Positions 15,439 to 22,285 of a stretch of 27,500 nucleotides of DNA are shown here, piece by piece. Positions within the stretch are counted from its first letter, which is position 1; every line of letters starts with the position of its first letter. The notes under the pieces are model-generated. The model was not told the DNA's origin and ran no database searches. It worked only from the letters and a program-made list of their open reading frames with translations. A program made the translations under genes and the position numbers. This stretch comes from a virus. Location: IMG/VR virus record IMGVR_UViG_3300044961_000060, positions 1 to 27,500 of that record; one strand, written 5' to 3'.

Positions 15439-16497
15439 TCAACCCTTCAACTCATTCCAGCGCCGGTGCACATCTTCCGGCCGGATGTGGGTGTAGCGCT
15501 TGAGCTGCGCCCAGTTCGTGTGCCCAGACACCTGGGCCACTTCCTCGATCTTGAGCCCGGCCCAGAACAACTGGGTGATGCCCGTGTGCCGTAGGTCGTG
15601 AAACCGCAGATTCTCGATCTTGGGCAGGCCGGTCTCTGCAATGCGGTCGCGCGCTCGCTCAAAGGCCGCCAGCATGGATTCGGTCTCGTAGGGAAAGATG
15701 CGATCGTCCAGCTTGGGGATTTGTTCGAGCAGGGTGAATGCGTCGCCCAGCAGCGGGACCACTTGGTCGTTGCCGATCTTCTGACGCGGGTGCTTCACGT
15801 CGCGGATGATCACCGTCTTGCGCTTGTAGTCCACATCGGCCCAGCGCATGCGCGTGAGTTCACTGGCCCGGCGGGGCAGGGCAATGGCCATCTTGTACAC
15901 GGGCACCATGTCGATGGTGGTCTGGTGGTGGCGGTTGCGCTGCGCGAATTCGGCCAGCAGTGCGGCTTCTTCCTCGTCGTCCACCAGCCGGATCACTTGC
16001 CGGGACTTGCCGATGGCGCCGGCCTCCTTCAGCTTCTTGATGGCCATGTCCACCGGCAGCGGGTCTACCTGGATGCCGTGGGCGTAGGGCGCCGCATGCA
16101 CGGCGGCCGACAGCGGGGAGAGGTTGGCCAAGATGGTGGCCGGCCCGGCGCCTTCGGCTTTTCGGCGGATCACGTAGTCGGTGATGTCTTTGGCGGTGAG
16201 CTCGTCCAGCTTGATCTTGCTGAAGGCCTGCGCCACGGTCTGGTGGTTGTGGATGGTGGACCGGCCCAGCGGCCGCAGCTTCTGTTGGTACTCCAGGTGC
16301 TCCAGAATCAGCTGGCCCACGGTCATGGACCGCATGGGGGCGCCTTGCTTGCGCACCTTGTCCTCCAGCCGCTCGGCCCACGATCGGGCCATGGCCTCGC
16401 TGGGGAAGGTTTTGGATTCGCTGAATACAATGACACCGGCTTTCTTGATGCGGACCTGGGCGAAATACACGTCGCCGCGCTTCTGGATGGATGGCAT
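15439..16497 (-). CDS. int: Site-specific tyrosine recombinase (phage integrase)
   Basis: The 352-residue enzyme catalyses recombination between attP and a host attB. An N-terminal arm-binding-like domain (residues 1-55, with MARSWAERLEDKVRK) is followed by a SAM-like core-binding domain (about 57-150) and the catalytic domain. Catalytic residues seen: R210 (PRRASELTRMRW), K235 (DVKHPRQK), H300 and R303 (HDLRHTGITQ), H326 (GHTNWAQL) and nucleophile Y335 (KRYTHI). The start ATG at 16497 has an AAGGAA site; an upstream in-frame extension to 16674 crosses the repeat cluster and is not credible as coding. It is convergent with the late genes and has its own promoter region upstream, since a terminator separates it from the minus operon. 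Confidence 0.92.
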   Translation of the reverse strand: MPSIQKRGDVYFAQVRIKKAGVIVFSESKTFPSEAMARSWAERLEDKVRKQGAPMRSMTVGQLILEHLEYQQKLRPLGRSTIHNHQTVAQAFSKIKLDELTAKDITDYVIRRKAEGAGPATILANLSPLSAAVHAAPYAHGIQVDPLPVDMAIKKLKEAGAIGKSRQVIRLVDDEEEAALLAEFAQRNRHHQTTIDMVPVYKMAIALPRRASELTRMRWADVDYKRKTVIIRDVKHPRQKIGNDQVVPLLGDAFTLLEQIPKLDDRIFPYETESMLAAFERARDRIAETGLPKIENLRFHDLRHTGITQLFWAGLKIEEVAQVSGHTNWAQLKRYTHIRPEDVHRRWNELKG

Positions 16498-16833
16498 GAA
16501 GGTTCCTTTTCTTGATGCACCGGACCTGTGAAAACGTGGTGCATCAGGGGCCGTATGATGCACCATCTGATGCACCCGACGCCAAGAAACCCCCGAAAAT
16601 GCACCGAAATGCCCGGTTAGCAGGCAGCAGGAACAAGGGCCAGAAGTTGACGAATTCGCAGCAACAACAACCACTTAGAGCAGAAATGAGCCCGTGGCGC
16701 ATGTGCGTCGCGCCGATGTTGGATTGGACACAGCCACTTCTAAGGGCTTGTCACTGAAACGAAAAAGGCCGCTGGTGCGGCCTTGATGCACTGGGCGGTG
16801 CATACGCAGGGGGTGGCGGCTGGCGCCGGTGCA
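16498..16833. other. Intergenic region upstream of int: candidate attP and integrase promoter
   Basis: The 336-base stretch has no credible gene. It holds most of the TGATGCACC repeat cluster, an AT-richer stretch (16597-16700, including GTTGACGAATTC) unlike the neighbouring GC-rich coding DNA, and the terminator of the minus operon. A clear attP core or tRNA-like 3' end is not identifiable by eye. The int promoter must lie between the terminator and 16497; no good -35/-10 pair was found. Confidence 0.45.
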
Positions 16834-16836
16834 TCA
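16513..16836. repeat. Cluster of TGATGCACC repeats (candidate integrase arm or excisionase sites)
   Basis: Five exact copies of TGATGCACC or its complement GGTGCATCA lie at 16513-16521 (+), 16538-16546 (-), 16556-16564 (+), 16568-16576 (+) and 16828-16836 (-). Near copies lie at 16597-16605 (AAATGCACC), 16784-16792 (TGATGCACT) and 16797-16805 (GGTGCATAC). The copies fall in two groups flanking about 180 bases, in both orientations, directly upstream of int. That is how arm-type sites of tyrosine integrases surround an attP core. The last copy includes the stop of the 49-residue gene. Confidence 0.6.
16762..16784 (-). terminator. Rho-independent terminator of the minus-strand early operon
   Basis: A perfect 8-bp stem AAGGCCGC/GCGGCCTT (16765-16772 and 16777-16784) with a TGGT loop. 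On the minus strand it is followed by TTTTT (16766-16762), which is the right polarity to end the operon whose last gene stops at 16834. Confidence 0.85.
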
Positions 16837-16983
16837 CTTCCTCTCCAGCAGGTTGGCCAGCTTCTGCCGTTGCTTCGATGCAGGCCGCTCAACGACGCGG
16901 CGCATGGCTTCGCTGGTCTTGCGGTTGCGCTCCATCTGCTTCATCCAGCTGGTGTCGGGCTTTTGGGTGAAGGCGTTGGTCAT
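16834..16983 (-). CDS. 49-residue basic phage protein, last gene of the early operon
   Basis: A small ORF encoding MTNAFTQKPDTSWMKQMERN, then a helical, strongly basic stretch ending LLERK. The ATG at 16983 begins at the base after the TGA of the zinc-ribbon gene, so translation is coupled. Length and charge recall excisionases or small DNA-binding proteins, and it sits next to the candidate attP, but no helix-turn-helix is clear. I do not recognise a family. Confidence 0.5.
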   Translation of the reverse strand: MTNAFTQKPDTSWMKQMERNRKTSEAMRRVVERPASKQRQKLANLLERK

Positions 16984-17196
16984 TCAATACTCCACTTTCT
17001 CAATGGTGAACTCGTGCCCGCAATGCTGGCATTTAACTTCCCAGCCGTTGAGCTTGTCCCATGCGTTTGTGAAAAGGTGCTTTCCAATCTCATTCTCGGT
17101 GTCGTGATCCGGCTCCGCAAGATCGTTGAATTTACCGCACTTTGGGCAGTCCACGTACAGGGACCAGTCGAGTAGGGCCGTGGGTCGGTCGGTCAT
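16984..17196 (-). CDS. Small zinc-ribbon protein
   Basis: A 70-residue protein with two Cys pairs, CPKCG (about residues 17-21) and CQHCG (about 56-60), which make a zinc ribbon with a 34-residue insert. The start at ATG 17196 follows AAGGAG and overlaps the stop of the PrtN-like gene (ATGA). Other in-frame starts upstream have no ribosome site and read as the shadow of the neighbouring gene. Nucleic-acid or protein binding is likely from the fold; a specific role is unknown. Confidence 0.65.
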   Translation of the reverse strand: MTDRPTALLDWSLYVDCPKCGKFNDLAEPDHDTENEIGKHLFTNAWDKLNGWEVKCQHCGHEFTIEKVEY

Positions 17197-17447
17197 ACCT
17201 GACTCCTTTCCCACAGTGCCTTGGCCTCGGCCTCGGTCTTGTCGATCCACTGACCCAGTGCTTCGGCGCTGACCATCATCGGGGCTTTGCGGCTGTTGGT
17301 CAGCCGGAACGTGGGTACCGGCAGCTCGTTGCGCGCGGCTTTCTTCAGCGCTTCCTCGTAGGACAGCGCGAAATACTTTTCGCACACGTCGGCCAGCGGG
17401 ATTGCTGGCGACTTGTAGATGGACATGAGGGCCAGGGACGTGATCAT
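17193..17447 (-). CDS. PrtN-like (pyocin activator family) regulator
   Basis: The 84-residue protein resembles PrtN of Pseudomonas aeruginosa pyocin clusters and its phage homologues. The pattern is a first helical part with IPLADVCEKYFALSYEEALK, then AARNELPVPTFRLTNSRKAP, then VSAEALGQWIDKTEAEAKA. PrtN activates pyocin genes from P boxes after DNA damage; phage copies have no settled role. In this operon it would be made early with recombination functions. It overlaps the zinc-ribbon gene. Confident about the family, not about whether it activates the late genes here. Confidence 0.7.
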   Translation of the reverse strand: MITSLALMSIYKSPAIPLADVCEKYFALSYEEALKKAARNELPVPTFRLTNSRKAPMMVSAEALGQWIDKTEAEAKALWERSQV

Positions 17448-17455
17448 GGTGCCTC

Positions 17456-17941
17456 TCAGAACTTCTTGCCGCCTTCAGCAGCTCGGTTTTCGATCTTGTG
17501 GTCAGCGCGCTGCGCGTTGAAGGCGAGCTTTTCAGCGATCGCGCCGGCCAGGTCCAGCTGCAGGCCGCCGGCCATGTCGAAGCAGCGGATCTCGGCGTCA
17601 GCCAGCTCCACTTCCAGCATGGGCCGGTGCGGCAGCTTGTCGCCCATCAGGCCCTTGCGCGCACCTTCCATGGCTTCGCTGATTTCGCTGTGCACCAAGC
17701 ACAACAGTTCACCGATGTTGCGCGCGGGCTTACGGCCCAGCAGCACGTCAGCGTAGGGCGTGGTTTGCAGTTCGCCGGTGGCGCCGATGGAGACCCAGCG
17801 TTGGTCAAGGCCATCGGTAGCGCGCAGCTCGGCCACAAGGTCGCCTAGCTCGGCGCCCTTGGCCTTGATGCGGTTCATCAGATCTATTTCATTCTGCGTC
17901 AGCTCGCGGTAGCCCTTGATCTGTCGGTGTTGGTTTTCCAT
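17456..17941 (-). CDS. Acb2/Tad1-like hairpin domain fused to MazG-like domain
   Basis: The 161-residue protein has two parts. Residues 1-58 (ENQHRQIKGYRELTQNEIDL, then MNRIKAKGAELGDLV and DQRWVSIGATGELQT) match the phage Acb2/Tad1 hairpin domain, which sequesters cyclic nucleotides made by CBASS and related defences. Y11 and K26, reported to contact the nucleotide in Acb2, are at the same numbers here. Residues about 75-155 look like an all-alpha MazG-type pyrophosphohydrolase: E86-I-S-E89, then E112-L-A-D115 (the ExxE...ExxD metal site) and a QLDLAGAIAEKLAFNAQR tail. The gene has an AAGGAG site overlapping the stop of the DUF2303 gene. Standalone Acb2 is usually under 100 residues, so the fusion is notable. 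Nucleotide binding and hydrolysis are inferred. Confidence 0.75.
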   Translation of the reverse strand: MENQHRQIKGYRELTQNEIDLMNRIKAKGAELGDLVAELRATDGLDQRWVSIGATGELQTTPYADVLLGRKPARNIGELLCLVHSEISEAMEGARKGLMGDKLPHRPMLEVELADAEIRCFDMAGGLQLDLAGAIAEKLAFNAQRADHKIENRAAEGGKKF

Positions 17942-17952
17942 TGCTTGCTCCT

Positions 17953-18774
17953 TCAGTTCGCTTTGGCGTAGGCGCCCAGCAGAACGGGCATCTGGCCGTT
18001 GAGGGAATCGCGCACCAGGTCGGCCAGCTCGTTGGCCATTTCCTCGGCATGCAGCTCGGCCTTCACGATGCGCAGCACGATCGATGGCTTATCGCCACCG
18101 GTCTGCACACCCAGGCGCAGCACGAACAGACGTTCGGCCAGGTCTTTGTAGGGCACGCACTTGAAGTAGATGGTGGTCGGGATCGGGTCAGCGCTGGTGG
18201 CCTGCACCGACTCGAATGCGCTCTTGCTGGCACTCAGCGACTGCTCGCTGGATTCCAGTTTGCGCATGGCCTCGATGGACAGCTTGCGGATGGCGGCGAC
18301 TGCCTTGGGCAGCTTGATCGGGCCTTGCTCGTTGAAGCACTCAATCAGGTCGGGCCAGTCTTCCAGAAACTCGGCGGCGACGGTCTGGGTCAGTGCGCGG
18401 CCGCCGGCATGCTGCAGCAGGGCGCGATACGCGGCGGTCAGTTGGGCTTGCAGCTTGGCGCGGTTGTCGGTGTGGCCGGGCTCGTCGGGAGTGCCCAGGT
18501 TCAGCACGGCGGTGGCGCACATTTCGTTGGCGTCCACAAACACGCTGGCGCCGGCTTCGGCGTGGGCCTTGGCGTAGGTAGCAAAGTCCTTCAGTGCGCT
18601 GGTGGTCATCAGGCCACGGGCGCGCCGGCGGATGGTCAGGTACTGCTCCAGATCGTGCAGTTTGAAGTCTTCGGGCAGGGCCACAAGGGTGGCGGCCTGC
18701 TCGGTGATGGCCGTAGCAGCGGCCGAGATGGCCTCCGATTGGGTCAGTTGCTTGATGGCGTCTTTGTCGAACAT
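17953..18774 (-). CDS. YfdQ/DUF2303 family phage protein
   Basis: The 273-residue protein has the typical features of the DUF2303 (YfdQ) family. These are LPEDFKLHDLEQYLTIRRRA and a following MTTSALKDFATYAKAH stretch, then FVDANEMCATAVLNLGTPDE and a C-terminal LRIVKAELHAEEMANELADL helix. The family is common in the early operons of temperate phages, near SSB and recombinases, with no established biochemical function. The start ATG 18774 follows AGAAAG. In this operon it is directly upstream of the Acb2-MazG gene and downstream of the 115-residue protein that often accompanies it. Confidence 0.8.
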   Translation of the reverse strand: MFDKDAIKQLTQSEAISAAATAITEQAATLVALPEDFKLHDLEQYLTIRRRARGLMTTSALKDFATYAKAHAEAGASVFVDANEMCATAVLNLGTPDEPGHTDNRAKLQAQLTAAYRALLQHAGGRALTQTVAAEFLEDWPDLIECFNEQGPIKLPKAVAAIRKLSIEAMRKLESSEQSLSASKSAFESVQATSADPIPTTIYFKCVPYKDLAERLFVLRLGVQTGGDKPSIVLRIVKAELHAEEMANELADLVRDSLNGQMPVLLGAYAKAN

Positions 18775-18808
18775 GGTGTTGCTTTCTGCTGGGTGTTGCG
18801 GGTGGGGC

Positions 18809-19156
18809 TTAAACGATTTCGCCCTGCTTGTTCATGAGAGAGGGCTGGGCCAGCGACAGCGCGCCGAACCGGCCCACGTGCAGCACGGTCGATCGCTTCT
18901 CTTCTTCGCCGGCCTTGCCGTCCATGGTCGGCTTGACGTACTTCAGGGTGTGCTCGCAGCGCACCTGACTGGTACCGGGGATGCGCTGGAAAACCAGCTT
19001 CACGGTGACTTCGCCGGCCTTGTCGTTGTCCACGGTGGCGGCCGCCACTTGCGACAGCGCAATGGACAGCTTGCGGTCGAACACGCCACCGTCCAAGTCG
19101 GTGATGAATTCGCCCACGTCAGTCGCGGCTGCAGTGGTATCGGGTGGTGTGGTCAT
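18809..19156 (-). CDS. Conserved phage protein, YfdQ-associated
   Basis: A 115-residue protein without Trp. After a Thr/Ala-rich start it has the pattern EFITDLDGGVFDRKLSIALS, then a beta-rich block (EVTVKLVFQRI, VRCEHTLKYVKPT) and a conserved end, VLHVGRFGALSLAQPSL. I recognise it as a small family that regularly lies beside DUF2303 genes in phages; it has no assigned function. It lies between SSB and DUF2303, 26 bases from the SSB stop. The ribosome site is GAAAGGAAAG before ATG 19156. Confidence 0.65.
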   Translation of the reverse strand: MTTPPDTTAAATDVGEFITDLDGGVFDRKLSIALSQVAAATVDNDKAGEVTVKLVFQRIPGTSQVRCEHTLKYVKPTMDGKAGEEEKRSTVLHVGRFGALSLAQPSLMNKQGEIV

Positions 19157-19182
19157 GCTTTCCTTTCGGGGTGGTTGGGGAA

Positions 19183-19623
19183 TCAGAACGGGATGTCGTC
19201 GTCCATATCCTCGAACCCGCTTCTGGCGGGAGCGGGAGCGGGACGCGGTGCGGGGGCTTGGCGCTGGGGCGCGGGTGCGGGGGCATCGTCACGGCCGCCC
19301 AACAGCTGCAGCTCGGTGGCCACGATGTCCACCGTGTTCTTCTCCACGCCCGACTGGTCGGTGTACTTGCCGTACTTGATGCGGCCCTCGATGTACACGG
19401 GCTTGCCCTTCTTGATGTACTCGCCGGCAATCTCGGCCAGGCGCTCGTAGAAGGTGACGCGGTGCCACTGGGTGTCCTCGATCACTTCGCCGGTGTTGCG
19501 GTTCTTGCGCCGGCTGGTGGTGGCGATGCTGACGTTGGCCACGGCTTGGCCACTGGGCAGGTAGCGGATTTCCGCATCACGGCCGGCATTGCCGACCAGG
19601 ATCACTTTGTTCACTGATGCCAT
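19183..19623 (-). CDS. ssb: Single-stranded DNA-binding protein
   Basis: A 146-residue SSB. The OB-fold starts MASVNKVILVGNAGRDAEIR and includes ATTSRRKNRNTGEV and TQWHRVTFYERLAEIAGEY, then KGKPVYIEGRI, all as in bacterial and phage SSB proteins. A Pro/Ala-rich linker follows (about residues 112-135), and the C-terminal tip EDMDDDIPF is the standard partner-binding peptide. It would coat single-stranded DNA for ERF annealing and replication. ATG 19623 is chosen because it starts the conserved domain; longer in-frame starts overlap the upstream coiled-coil gene. Confidence 0.95.
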   Translation of the reverse strand: MASVNKVILVGNAGRDAEIRYLPSGQAVANVSIATTSRRKNRNTGEVIEDTQWHRVTFYERLAEIAGEYIKKGKPVYIEGRIKYGKYTDQSGVEKNTVDIVATELQLLGGRDDAPAPAPQRQAPAPRPAPAPARSGFEDMDDDIPF

Positions 19624-19634
19624 GGTCGGAACTT

Positions 19635-20420
19635 TCAGGCGGCGCGGGCTGCGATGCTGCGTTCGGCCACAGCCATGACGCCGGGGTACAGCTGGCCGGC
19701 CTTCTTGAAGGCGCGGGCCTGGGCGCCCAGGAACTTGGTGTCGGCCTGCAGGCACTCGATGGGGGCCTGACCGGCGGCCACGGCTTGCACCAGCTCCATC
19801 AGGTTGGTGACTTCGGCGCTGTACGTGACGCGGCCACTGATGCCGGTGACCTTGGCCGGGGCTTCCACGGCCGGGGCCACGGTCACCACCTGGGCGGTCA
19901 TGGCAGCGGTGGCGGCCTGCAGCTCGGCGGCCTGTGCGGCGGCCATGGCAGCGGCTGCAGCTTCCTGATCACCGGCAGCGGCAGCGGCTTGGGCTTCTTC
20001 CTGCGCACGGCGCGCGGCTTCGGCTTGTTCGCGCTCGATGGCGGCCAGGCGTTCCCGCTCGGCGCGGGCTTCGGCTTCGGCCTTTGCGCGGGCCGCTGCA
20101 GCGATGCGCTCCTGCTCGCTGGTGTAGGCCACCATGGCGCGCTTCAGTGTGGCCTCGGCCCGGTCCAGATAGTCCTTCGGGGCGCGGAACAGATCGTTCA
20201 CTGCCTTCACTGCCTGGTTCAGTGGGCCGGTGATGCTGGTGCGCTTCTCTTCGACTTCCTTCTGCAGGGCCTTGATGCCTTTCAGGTCGTCGCTGGCCAG
20301 CTCGAACATGGTCGGGCTGTCGATCACGAAGTCGGTGGCGCCGGCCAGTGCGGCCTTGGCTTTGTTGGCCAGCACGATGGCGGCGCTGGCGTCGTAAGTC
20401 ACGGTGTCGGTGGTTTTCAT
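19635..20420 (-). CDS. Coiled-coil phage protein of the recombination operon
   Basis: The 261-residue protein has an N-terminal domain (about 1-95, with SDDLKGIKALQKEVEEKRTS and then NDLFRAPKDYLDRAEATLK), a long Ala/Glu/Arg coiled coil (about 100-170, ARAKAEAEARAERERLAAIE) and an Ala-rich linker. A C-terminal domain of about 70 residues (VSGRVTYSAEVTNLMELVQA-like pattern and IECLQADTKFLGAQARAF) completes it. It has the look of phage proteins found with exonuclease and annealing recombinase genes, and probably assists recombination or DNA binding. Start ATG 20420 follows AAGGAG; longer starts upstream overlap the exonuclease gene. Function inferred from neighbours. Confidence 0.65.
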   Translation of the reverse strand: MKTTDTVTYDASAAIVLANKAKAALAGATDFVIDSPTMFELASDDLKGIKALQKEVEEKRTSITGPLNQAVKAVNDLFRAPKDYLDRAEATLKRAMVAYTSEQERIAAAARAKAEAEARAERERLAAIEREQAEAARRAQEEAQAAAAAGDQEAAAAAMAAAQAAELQAATAAMTAQVVTVAPAVEAPAKVTGISGRVTYSAEVTNLMELVQAVAAGQAPIECLQADTKFLGAQARAFKKAGQLYPGVMAVAERSIAARAA

Positions 20421-20431
20421 GGGTGGGCTCC

Positions 20432-21028
20432 TTAGAACTTGGGGGTGATGGAATGGCGCGCGCACCAGTTGCGCAGCGTCAGAAGGGAACAGAACAAAGG
20501 CCAGTCGGCCGGGTCGGTGTAGGGCTTGGCCACATAGGTGCCGTCGCCATTGAGTTGCACGGCGATGCGCTGCATGGTGCTGGCGGCGCCGGGGCTCCAT
20601 GCGTTGGCGTAGGCGGCCAGCTGGGGCCCGACACTGGGGTACAGCTCGGCGGTGGTCTTGATGTCCACCACAGAGAGCAGGCCGTTCACGTCGCCAATGC
20701 GGTCGGGTGTGCCGGCATAGCGCAGGGATTGGTGGTGCACGGGCCTTTCGATTTCGAGCCACGACACGCGGTGGTCGGCGCAGAACTTGCGCCATGCGCT
20801 CAGGTACGGGCGCAGGGCGGGGTCCATGGTGTCCTCGTCCAGCTCCATCAGGTCGTCCAGCTCGCAGGCGCGGTGCACGGCCTTGCCGAAGTCGGCGGCG
20901 GCCTGCAGCACATCGGGCGGTACCGTGCTGTAGTCGGTCAGCGGCTTCAGTACGCTCGTCACGCCGGGCACCTTCTGGCCGTTGAGGTAGTAGGTGTGCG
21001 TGGCTTCATCGAAGGTGAGCGTGCTCAT
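20432..21028 (-). CDS. PD-(D/E)XK exonuclease (RecB/Cas4-like)
   Basis: The 198-residue protein has the PD-(D/E)XK nuclease core: H52 in the first helix (GKAVHRAC), D109 in GTPDRIGDV, D122-I-K124 in VVDIKTT and Q136/Y140 in GPQLAAYA, the RecB-type QxxxY motif. The N-terminus (FDEATHTYYLNGQKVPGVTS) is the usual start of this phage exonuclease group. It would resect double-stranded ends so that the ERF protein encoded in the same operon can anneal the strands. Its start overlaps the stop of the 83-residue gene (ATGA). Enzyme class is clear; 5'-3' direction is assumed from the pairing. Confidence 0.85.
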   Translation of the reverse strand: MSTLTFDEATHTYYLNGQKVPGVTSVLKPLTDYSTVPPDVLQAAADFGKAVHRACELDDLMELDEDTMDPALRPYLSAWRKFCADHRVSWLEIERPVHHQSLRYAGTPDRIGDVNGLLSVVDIKTTAELYPSVGPQLAAYANAWSPGAASTMQRIAVQLNGDGTYVAKPYTDPADWPLFCSLLTLRNWCARHSITPKF

Positions 21029-21276
21029 GCTTCCCTCGCTTTCAGCATGGCGTCGGCCACCATGTAGGACTCATGTGCAAGCGCACCCGTCCAGCCTTCG
21101 TGCAAGCCATGCTCGCTGGTGTATTCACTGCCCAACAGCGTTTGCATTGCCTTCGCCGCGAAGTAATCGCGCAGGGTCATGCCGCCGTAGTACAGCTTGG
21201 TTGGCGGGTTGTAGTTGTCGCCGCTGCGTATGCGGACCTCTGGAAACGCCGGGCCGCCTGTGTTGGTGTTGCTCAT
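21025..21276 (-). CDS. Small phage protein with MTLRDYFAAKAM motif
   Basis: An 83-residue protein ending in a helix (HESYMVADAMLKAREA). The central YYGGMTLRDYFAAKAMQTLL is a very common motif in short phage proteins near recombination genes; the family has no known function. I chose ATG 21276, which shares a base with the ERF stop (TGATG), over the GTG three bases earlier. It overlaps the exonuclease start, so the ERF, this protein and the exonuclease form a tight translational unit. Confidence 0.7.
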   Translation of the reverse strand: MSNTNTGGPAFPEVRIRSGDNYNPPTKLYYGGMTLRDYFAAKAMQTLLGSEYTSEHGLHEGWTGALAHESYMVADAMLKAREA

Positions 21277-21950
21277 CACAGCACCGCCTTCAATGCACCG
21301 AAGCCGGCTTTGTCCAGGCCTTCCAGCGTGTCGGCCACATCCATGCCGGCTTTGTTGCGTGCCTGTGCGATGGTCAGGCCCGCGGCCTCGATCTTCTTGG
21401 TGATGTACGCAATCTCGCCTTGCGTGGCGGGCGTGCTGTCTCCGGCTGCGGGAGCAGCTGCGGGTGTGGGCGCCTCTGCAGGTGCGCGGCGCTGGGGCTG
21501 GGCTACGGGTGGTTTGCTGGTGGTGCGCGCCGTGGCCTCGCCCATTTCCTGGCCGTCTTCGTCCAAGTCGTCGTCAGCGGCCACGCCCAGCATGGCGGTC
21601 ACCAAGTAGCGGCGCAGGTAGGTGATGGCGGCGCCGAAGCTCTTGGGGTCTCCAAGGTCGCGGGCGCTGGGCATGTCTACCGTGCTGGACATCGATCCAC
21701 CATCGGCATGCACCAGCGAGCACACCAGGCGGCCTTCGTGCACGGTCTGGATCAGCGCCAGCCCATTGGCCGACAGTGCGGGCCGGGTCTTGGTCAGGAT
21801 TTCTTCCAGATCGGCGTAGCGGAACCGGTACCGGCCTCCGCTCTTCATCGTGATTTCGACATCACGGTTCTTGACGATCGGCTGGAATGCGCCTTGTGCT
21901 TTGGCCAGCGCTGCGTACAGCGCGGCCATGGGATTGGTGGGTTCGTTCAT
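21276..21950 (-). CDS. erf: ERF-family single-strand annealing recombinase
   Basis: The 224-residue protein matches the ERF family (P22 Erf). Seen are FQPIVKNRDVEITMKSGGRY, RFRYADLEEILTKTRPALSA with NGLALIQ, the conserved DPKSFGAAITYLRRYLVTAM and the acidic GVAADDDLDEDG. The remaining C-terminal part is a Pro/Ala linker and a small helical domain with TQGEIAYITKKIEAAGL. ERF anneals complementary single strands, circularises terminally redundant DNA and works with the exonuclease and SSB of the same operon. Terminal redundancy of this phage is therefore expected. Residues and order are typical of the family. Confidence 0.92.
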   Translation of the reverse strand: MNEPTNPMAALYAALAKAQGAFQPIVKNRDVEITMKSGGRYRFRYADLEEILTKTRPALSANGLALIQTVHEGRLVCSLVHADGGSMSSTVDMPSARDLGDPKSFGAAITYLRRYLVTAMLGVAADDDLDEDGQEMGEATARTTSKPPVAQPQRRAPAEAPTPAAAPAAGDSTPATQGEIAYITKKIEAAGLTIAQARNKAGMDVADTLEGLDKAGFGALKAVL

Positions 21951-21968
21951 GGAGGTACAGCAGGTGGG

Positions 21969-22163
21969 TCAGAAAAAGGGGTAGATGAGCGCGGTAATGA
22001 GCATCACCACGACGACCATCAGGGCAGCGGTGGCGGCGTCACGCAGGTGCTCGCGCCACGTAGTGCGGGGCAGGGGTTCGGCGGCCGGCATGCGCTGGCC
22101 GACTTTGGCGACACGGACCGGGCAGTCCTTGCCCTCGGTGCACTTGTAGTCGCAGCAGTTCAT
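21969..22163 (-). CDS. Small Cys-rich membrane protein
   Basis: A 64-residue protein. The N-terminus has four cysteines within 14 residues (MNCCDYKCTEGKDC) that could bind metal, followed by a basic region and one C-terminal membrane segment at about 45-64 (ATAALMVVVVMLITALIYPF). It overlaps the upstream 41-residue membrane protein gene by ATGA. The Cys-rich part would be cytoplasmic if the positive residues before the segment stay inside. Function unknown. Confidence 0.6.
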   Translation of the reverse strand: MNCCDYKCTEGKDCPVRVAKVGQRMPAAEPLPRTTWREHLRDAATAALMVVVVMLITALIYPFF

Positions 22164-22285
22164 ACGGGCTCCGTCACGGCACCGCCGAGCCCAATGAGGA
22201 TGAGCAGGACCAGACCAACAGCGGGCCAGTACCAGCGGGGGCGGCCCAGCCGTTCGTACAGTTCTTCAAGCAGGTAGGGGTTCAT
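22160..22285 (-). CDS. 41-residue membrane protein, first gene of the early operon
   Basis: The ORF encodes MNPYLLEELYERLGRPRWYW and then a single membrane segment PAVGLVLLILIGLGGAV (about residues 21-37). ATG 22285 follows a CGGAG ribosome site, and the TGA overlaps the next ATG. As the first gene after the operon promoter it would be made very early after infection. It is too short for domain recognition. Both small membrane genes could act on the envelope or on superinfecting phage, but this is speculation. Confidence 0.6.
   Translation of the reverse strand: MNPYLLEELYERLGRPRWYWPAVGLVLLILIGLGGAVTEPV

Noticed and set aside
15598-16515. A 305-residue plus-strand frame opposite int
   Set aside because: The minus strand carries a complete integrase with all catalytic residues; the plus frame is compositionally a shadow.
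16498-16674. N-terminal extension of the integrase to an upstream start
   Set aside because: The extension crosses the repeat cluster, is not integrase-like and lacks a ribosome site; ATG 16497 has one.
16621-16761. tRNA 3' end as attachment core
   Set aside because: No T-loop GGTTCGAATCC-like sequence or acceptor stem was found in the AT-richer stretch.
17941-18837. A 298-residue plus-strand frame opposite the DUF2303 gene
   Set aside because: Gly/Gln/His/Leu-rich without domain, and no promoter or ribosome site; the opposite strand is a known family.
20994-22277. A 427-residue plus-strand frame over the ERF and exonuclease region
   Set aside because: It spans several well-supported minus-strand genes, is Cys/His/Gly-rich and shows no domain; typical GC shadow.
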